From contig NZ_DJUW01000032.1 in NCBI RefSeq assembly GCF_002440635.1, forward strand, positions 1 through 41,916: DNA of 41,916 nucleotides, read 5' to 3'. The translations under genes and the position numbers were made by a program. Origin of the DNA: Novosphingobium sp. UBA6272. GTDB lineage: Bacteria > Pseudomonadota > Alphaproteobacteria > Sphingomonadales > Sphingomonadaceae. Positions 36,661-41,916 of this stretch are shown in pieces (the stretch's first letter is position 1; every line of letters starts with the position of its first letter). The notes below the pieces were generated by a model. The model was not told the origin of the DNA. It saw only the letters and a program-made list of their open reading frames with translations, and searched no databases.

Positions 36661-38157
36661 ATGACTGCCCAGCTCGTCGAAACGGTCCGCTCGACCCTGA
36701 AGTCGACCGACCATCCCTATATGCAAGGTGCCTGGCGGCCGACCTTCAACGAATGGAACGCGATTTTCGCCAACGGCGATGCCGAGGTGATCGGCACGAT
36801 CCCGGACGATATCGACGGTGTCTATGTCCGCACCGGCGAAGTTCCCGTGCATGAGCCGATCGGGCGCTATCACCCCTTTGACGGTGACGGCTTCATCCAC
36901 GCGATCAGCTTCAAGGGCGGGCGCGCCAGCTATCGCAGCCGGTTTGTGCGGACCAAGGGCTTTCAGGCCGAGCAGGAAGCCGGCAAGGCGCTGTGGGCGG
37001 GATTGATGGAGCCGCCGCACAAATCGACCCGGCCGGGCTGGGGCGCGCAGGAATGGCTCAAGGATTCGTCCTCGACCGACGTGGTGGTCCACGCCGGCAA
37101 GATCCTCTCCTCGTTCTACCAGTGCGGCGAGGGGTACCGGCTCGATCCTTTCACGCTCGAACAGTTCGGGACCGAAGGCTGGGTTCCGCTCGATGGCATC
37201 TCGGCCCACACCAAGGTCGATGAGGCGACTGGCGAGCTGCTGTTCTTCAACTATTCGAAGCATGCGCCCTACATGCATTACGGCGTGGTCGGGGCGGACA
37301 ACCGGCTCAAGCACTACATCCCGGTCCCGCTGCCCGGGCCGCGCCTGCCGCACGACATGGCCTTCACCCGCAACTATGCGATCGTCAACGACATGCCGCT
37401 TTACTGGATGCCCGAGCTGTTGGAGCGTAACCTCCACGTGGTCCAGTTCCATCCTGACGAGAAGACCCGTTTCGGCCTGATCCCGCGGATGGGCCAGCCT
37501 GAGGAGATCCGCTGGTTCGAGGCCGAGCCGACCTATGTGCTGCACTGGCTCAATGCCTGGGAGGAAGGCGACGAGGTGGTGCTCGACGGCTATTTCCAGG
37601 AGGAACCCCAGCCCAAGTCGCACCCCGACGCGCCCGAGGGGCTGGAACGGATGATGGCCTACCTCAGCCAGGGCCTGATGAAGCCCAAGCTGCACCGCTG
37701 GCGCTTCAATCTGAAGACCGGCCAGACCAGCGAGGAGCGGCTGGATGACCGGATCCTGGAATTCGGGATGATCAACCAGAAATATGCCGGACGCAAGAAC
37801 CGCTATGCCTATTCGGCGGTGCCCGAGCCCTACTGGTTCCTGTTCACCGCGCTGGTGAAGCACGACCTGGAAACAGGGAGCAGCGAAGAACTGAGCTTTG
37901 GCCCGGGGCGTTATGGCAGCGAAGCGCCTTTCGCCCCCCGGATCGGCGCCACCGACGAGGATGACGGCTATCTCGTCTCGTTCATCGCCGACCTCAACAC
38001 CGACACGTCCGAATGTGTGCTGATCGATGCCAAAAACGTCAGCGCGGGCCCGGTCTGCCGGATCGTGCTGCCCGAACGGTTCTGCTCGGGTACCCACTCG
38101 GTCTGGGCCAATGGCGACGGTATCGGTATGGGCCCGAATCCGGTGCTGGGCGGATAA
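36661..38157 (+). CDS. Carotenoid / apocarotenoid cleavage dioxygenase
   Basis: A 498-aa non-haem iron dioxygenase of the carotenoid oxygenase family. The four iron-binding histidines can be placed at His183 (SAHTK), His231 (PHDMAFT), His295 (VLHWLNAW) and His479 (CSGTHSVW). The N-terminal GVYVRTGEVPV and YHPFDGDGFIHA are also typical. The start is ATG 36661 with an AGGAG site. The family cleaves carotenoids, apocarotenoids or stilbenes; sphingomonads have several such enzymes, and an apocarotenoid substrate is more likely than lignostilbene, as an inference. No carotenoid biosynthesis genes are near. Confidence 0.93.
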   Translation: MTAQLVETVRSTLKSTDHPYMQGAWRPTFNEWNAIFANGDAEVIGTIPDDIDGVYVRTGEVPVHEPIGRYHPFDGDGFIHAISFKGGRASYRSRFVRTKGFQAEQEAGKALWAGLMEPPHKSTRPGWGAQEWLKDSSSTDVVVHAGKILSSFYQCGEGYRLDPFTLEQFGTEGWVPLDGISAHTKVDEATGELLFFNYSKHAPYMHYGVVGADNRLKHYIPVPLPGPRLPHDMAFTRNYAIVNDMPLYWMPELLERNLHVVQFHPDEKTRFGLIPRMGQPEEIRWFEAEPTYVLHWLNAWEEGDEVVLDGYFQEEPQPKSHPDAPEGLERMMAYLSQGLMKPKLHRWRFNLKTGQTSEERLDDRILEFGMINQKYAGRKNRYAYSAVPEPYWFLFTALVKHDLETGSSEELSFGPGRYGSEAPFAPRIGATDEDDGYLVSFIADLNTDTSECVLIDAKNVSAGPVCRIVLPERFCSGTHSVWANGDGIGMGPNPVLGG

Positions 38158-38167
38158 GGGAAGATCC

Positions 38168-38242
38168 TGGCTGGGGCGGAAGGATTCGAACCTTCGCATG
38201 CCGGTACCAAAAACCGGTGCCTTACCGCTTGGCTACGCCCCA
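38168..38242 (-). tRNA. tRNA-Gln (anticodon UUG)
   Basis: Reading the minus strand from 38242: the 7-bp acceptor TGGGGCG pairs with CGCCCCA. The D arm is AGCCAAGCGGTAAGGCA, and the anticodon stem CCGGT/ACCGG has loop TTTTGGT, so the anticodon is TTG, decoding CAA. The T arm is AGGTTCGAATCCT. The discriminator is G38171 and the CCA end is genome-encoded at 38170-38168. It lies 10 nt from the convergent oxygenase stop. Confidence 0.95.
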
Positions 38243-38248
38243 GCAGGA

Positions 38249-38272
38249 GCGCGGCCTATAATCAGGCCGCGC
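38249..38272. other. Perfect 9-bp hairpin between glutathione transferase and tRNA-Gln
   Basis: GCGCGGCCT at 38249-38257 and AGGCCGCGC at 38264-38272 flank a 6-nt AT loop (ATAATC), ending 7 nt before the tRNA 5' end. With no T run it may be a weak stop for the upstream gene, or it may carry the tRNA promoter -10 (GATTATAGG on the minus strand). I cannot decide between these. Confidence 0.45.
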
Positions 38273-38292
38273 CGCCAAGGGAAGGGGGATAT

Positions 38293-39144
38293 TCAGCCCT
38301 CTGCTGCTTGCTCCAGCTTGTCGAAATCGGCGGCCGAATGGCGTTCGAGCAGGCCGGATACGGTGTTGACCTTCTGCCCGCGCTTGACCGCCGGGCGCGC
38401 GCCGATGTCTTCGACCCAGCGGCCGACATTTGTGTATTCGTGAAGCTGGAGGAAGTTTGCCGCGTCGTTGTAGGCGAGGCCGCGATAGAGCAGCCCGAAC
38501 CAGGCATAGGTCGCCATATCGGCGATGGTGTAGTCATCGCCGGCCAGGAACCGCGCTTCGCCCAGGCGGTTGTTGGCGACATCGAACAGGCGCTTGGTCT
38601 CCATCGAATAGCGATCAATCGCATATTCGATCTTGATCGGCGCATAGGCATAGAAGTGTCCGAACCCGCCGCCGATGAACGGCGCGCTGCCCATCTGCCA
38701 CATCAGCCAGCTGAGGCACTCGGCGCGGCCCTTGGCATCAGTCGGAATGAAGGCGCCGAACTTTTCGGCCAGGTGCAGCAGCATCGCGCCGCTTTCGAAC
38801 AGCCGGATCGGTTCCGGGCCGGAACGATCGAGCAGGGCCGGGATCTTCGAATTGGGATTGAGCGCGACAAAGCCTGATCCAAACTGATCGCCTTCGCGGA
38901 TGTTGATCAGCCAGGCATCGTATTCGGCGCCCGAATGGCCAGCTTCGAGCAGCTCTTCGAACAGGATCGTCACCTTCTGCCCATTGGGCGTGCCCAGCGA
39001 ATAGAGCTGGAACGGATGCTCGCCCACCGGCAGCTCCTTCTCGCTCTGCGCGCCGGCAGTCGGCCGGTTGATCGCCGCGAACTGGCCGCCGTTCTCCTTG
39101 TTCCAGGTCCAGACCTTGGGCGGGACATATTCGGCATCGGACAT
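38293..39144 (-). CDS. yghU: Glutathione S-transferase, YghU-type disulfide-bond oxidoreductase
   Basis: A 283-aa member of the Nu-class/YghU glutathione transferases, which reduce disulfides with glutathione. Start ATG 39144 (MSDAEYVPPKVWTW) with an AGGAG site. The thioredoxin-like domain has QLYSLGTPNGQKVTILFEEL and SKIPALLDR, with FESGAMLLHLAEKFG as the glutathione site. An all-helical C-terminal domain follows (GDDYTIADMATYAWFG). The extended N-terminus before the thioredoxin domain is characteristic of the YghU group. The longer frame to 40203 is a shadow over the peptidase gene. Confidence 0.93.
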   Translation of the reverse strand: MSDAEYVPPKVWTWNKENGGQFAAINRPTAGAQSEKELPVGEHPFQLYSLGTPNGQKVTILFEELLEAGHSGAEYDAWLINIREGDQFGSGFVALNPNSKIPALLDRSGPEPIRLFESGAMLLHLAEKFGAFIPTDAKGRAECLSWLMWQMGSAPFIGGGFGHFYAYAPIKIEYAIDRYSMETKRLFDVANNRLGEARFLAGDDYTIADMATYAWFGLLYRGLAYNDAANFLQLHEYTNVGRWVEDIGARPAVKRGQKVNTVSGLLERHSAADFDKLEQAAEG

Positions 39145-39246
39145 CGACTTCTCCTGCGGCTTATTGCATTGCTGATGGCAACTTAGGCAGGCGGGGCGGC
39201 TTTGCAAGGAAGTTGCGGATGGCGCGGAGCAAGCTAGGGTTGGGCC

Positions 39247-40899
<1,653 letters not shown>

Positions 40900-41015
40900 G
40901 CGTGGGACATGCTGCCGCGTGTCTCCGCGCGGCGGTGCGGCTTCACCGCGACAATGCTATCCCGATGTGCCCAAGTTCGCTAGGGCGGGGCTGAATGGGA
41001 CTTGGGGGCAAGCAC

Positions 41016-41696
41016 ATGAATTCAAACCTGCGCATCGTCGGACTGATGACTTTCGTCATCGGACTGCTGGCGACGCTGACATTGGCCGTCAGCGCAACGA
41101 AGGCGAAGGCCGGGGACGAACAGTTCGATGCGCATATGTGCGCGACGATCTATTACGCAGTTGCCGGAAATCCGAATGACCAGAATTACAGAGCCATGCA
41201 GTTTCGCTACTACGCCTTTTCAGAGTTTTCGTCACAAGAGGCAGCGGAAAAGGAAATCGCTCGCGCTGCGCTGGCGTTGCGCAAAGCAGTCGATGACGGG
41301 CGGATAGAACCGGCCACCGTGTTCTACATACTCAAGAATTGCGCCCGGGTGCAGAAACTTCCGGAACCGGAGATAAGTTACAGCCTATGGCCTCAATACG
41401 CATCGCCGCCTGTCAGCCGTCCGATCCCTGCGGCAACCGGCTCAAATCAGGCAGCGGCCTGCGAGAGCGCAAGCGAGCGTTATCGATCGACGCTCAGATC
41501 CATGCCCGGCAGGCTGGAGGCAAAAGGTCCGCGCAAGTACAAGTCCTGTGACCGGCCGGGACCAATGTGCAACATGGTTCGGGACAACGCCGACTGGTAT
41601 TATGAAATGGGCAGGATTTGCAGCGAATTGAAGCCGATTCAGGAAGATATTCGCCGCTATTGCGGGGAAACGGTTCAAGATCTGGACGATTGTTGA
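41016..41696 (+). CDS. Exported Cys-rich protein of unknown function
   Basis: I do not recognise it. A 226-aa product from ATG 41016 has a signal peptide (IVGLMTFVIGLLATLTLAVSATKAKA). An ATG at 40995 in the same frame would add 7 residues, and neither has a clear ribosome site. The mature part has eight Cys (HMCATIYY, NCARV, ACES, SCDRP, MCNMV, ICSEL, YCGET, DDC), suggesting disulfides, and a Pro/Ser-rich linker near residue 140. GC is about 50-52%, well under the window average, and codon use differs from neighbours, so recent transfer is likely. Confidence 0.72.
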   Translation: MNSNLRIVGLMTFVIGLLATLTLAVSATKAKAGDEQFDAHMCATIYYAVAGNPNDQNYRAMQFRYYAFSEFSSQEAAEKEIARAALALRKAVDDGRIEPATVFYILKNCARVQKLPEPEISYSLWPQYASPPVSRPIPAATGSNQAAACESASERYRSTLRSMPGRLEAKGPRKYKSCDRPGPMCNMVRDNADWYYEMGRICSELKPIQEDIRRYCGETVQDLDDC

Positions 41697-41775
41697 GCCT
41701 GGTGATTACCGGCGGAAATTGCGGCAGTGCGGGGGAGCGTGGGGCGTTGAAGTCTGAACTATCGGGAGAGAATCT

Positions 41776-41865
41776 CCCCTCCCCGGCGGGGCGGGGTTGG
41801 GGGTGGGGGCTCAGCGCCTCGACAGGGTGGACCCCCCATCCCAACCCTTCCCCCTCGGGGAAGGG
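41776..41865. repeat. Long imperfect GC-rich inverted repeat
   Basis: Arms at about 41776-41809 and 41831-41864 are reverse complements with a few mismatches (CCTCCCCGGCGGGG then GGGTTGGGGGTGGGG against the complementary CCCC/CCCAACCC side). They are separated by about 21 nt. Similar C/G-tract palindromes are scattered through sphingomonad intergenic DNA, so this is probably a miniature repeat. Confidence 0.6.
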
Positions 41866-41873
41866 CCTTTTTT
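41845..41873 (+). terminator. Rho-independent terminator
   Basis: A 9-bp stem (CCCTTCCCC at 41845-41853, GGGGAAGGG at 41857-41865) with a 3-nt loop is followed by CC and six T residues at 41868-41873. It is the last part of the larger inverted repeat and should end plus-strand transcripts coming from the preceding gene. Confidence 0.75.
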
Positions 41874-41916
41874 GGTTCAATCCCAAACGGGTAAGATCTA
41901 GGCTCAGGACTCATTG

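Noticed and set aside
36520..38199. 559-codon frame antisense to the carotenoid oxygenase
   Set aside because: It also runs into the tRNA; the sense strand has all four iron-binding His, so this is a shadow.

Overview
The window is about 42 kb of high-GC chromosomal DNA (roughly 65% by eye). It reads as a sphingomonad alphaproteobacterium of the Sphingomonadaceae or Erythrobacteraceae. Evidence for this is the tsaB-rimI-mucR-fur-plsC-plsC-miaB-phoH-ybeY-corC gene order, the MucR/Ros regulator, a class II DAHP synthase followed by a spermidine-synthase-like gene, a carotenoid oxygenase, frequent GTG/TTG starts with 4-nt overlaps, and REP palindromes of the CCGGAcTTGATCCGG type. No rRNA, CRISPR array, insertion sequence or phage gene was seen. 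This placement is an inference.

Left part (1-9.9 kb): the 5' two thirds of smc (minus strand, cut by the window edge), three consecutive DsbA-family thiol oxidoreductases with different active sites (CSHC lipoprotein, CPHC, CREC), and a DUF721/DciA-like gene. Divergent from these is a tightly overlapping plus-strand operon: mutY, Tat-type serine hydrolase, nudC, FrnE-like DsbA and SDR.

Most notable region (9.86-13.92 kb): a divergent bufferin-type (MNIO RiPP, copper-stress) locus. The minus-strand arm is a six-Cys precursor (bufA2-like), DUF692/MNIO (bufB) and DUF2063 (bufC). The plus-strand arm is a four-Cys DUF2282 precursor (bufA1-like), DoxX (bufD), an ECF sigma factor and a DUF1109/NrsF anti-sigma. 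The 186-bp intergenic region contains two back-to-back copies of TGTAACC-N16-CGAA, one per arm, with identical spacing. This matches the SigF promoter consensus I recall from Caulobacter. The locus therefore looks like one self-amplifying regulon in which two dissimilar precursors share one MNIO/partner pair.

Middle (13.9-28.9 kb): DUF1489 and MgtE, two cyclophilins, an AIM24 protein, a LysR regulator, and the corC/ybeY/phoH/miaB/plsC/fur/mucR/rimI/tsaB housekeeping block. This block carries a REPIN-like repeat and an extra secreted protein between phoH and ybeY. It is followed by a RutE-type nitroreductase and an Nfu-type Fe-S scaffold. The fur promoter appears to be nested in the mucR terminator hairpin.

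Right (29-41.9 kb): a double-domain M16 peptidase, aroG-type class II DAHP synthase with a SpeE-like gene, an arginase-family gene, a small ParE-like toxin/antitoxin pair, a quinone oxidoreductase divergent from a carotenoid cleavage oxygenase, tRNA-Gln(UUG), a YghU-type glutathione transferase, an M28 peptidase, a lower-GC orphan secreted protein, and a long GC-rich inverted repeat with a terminator at the right edge.
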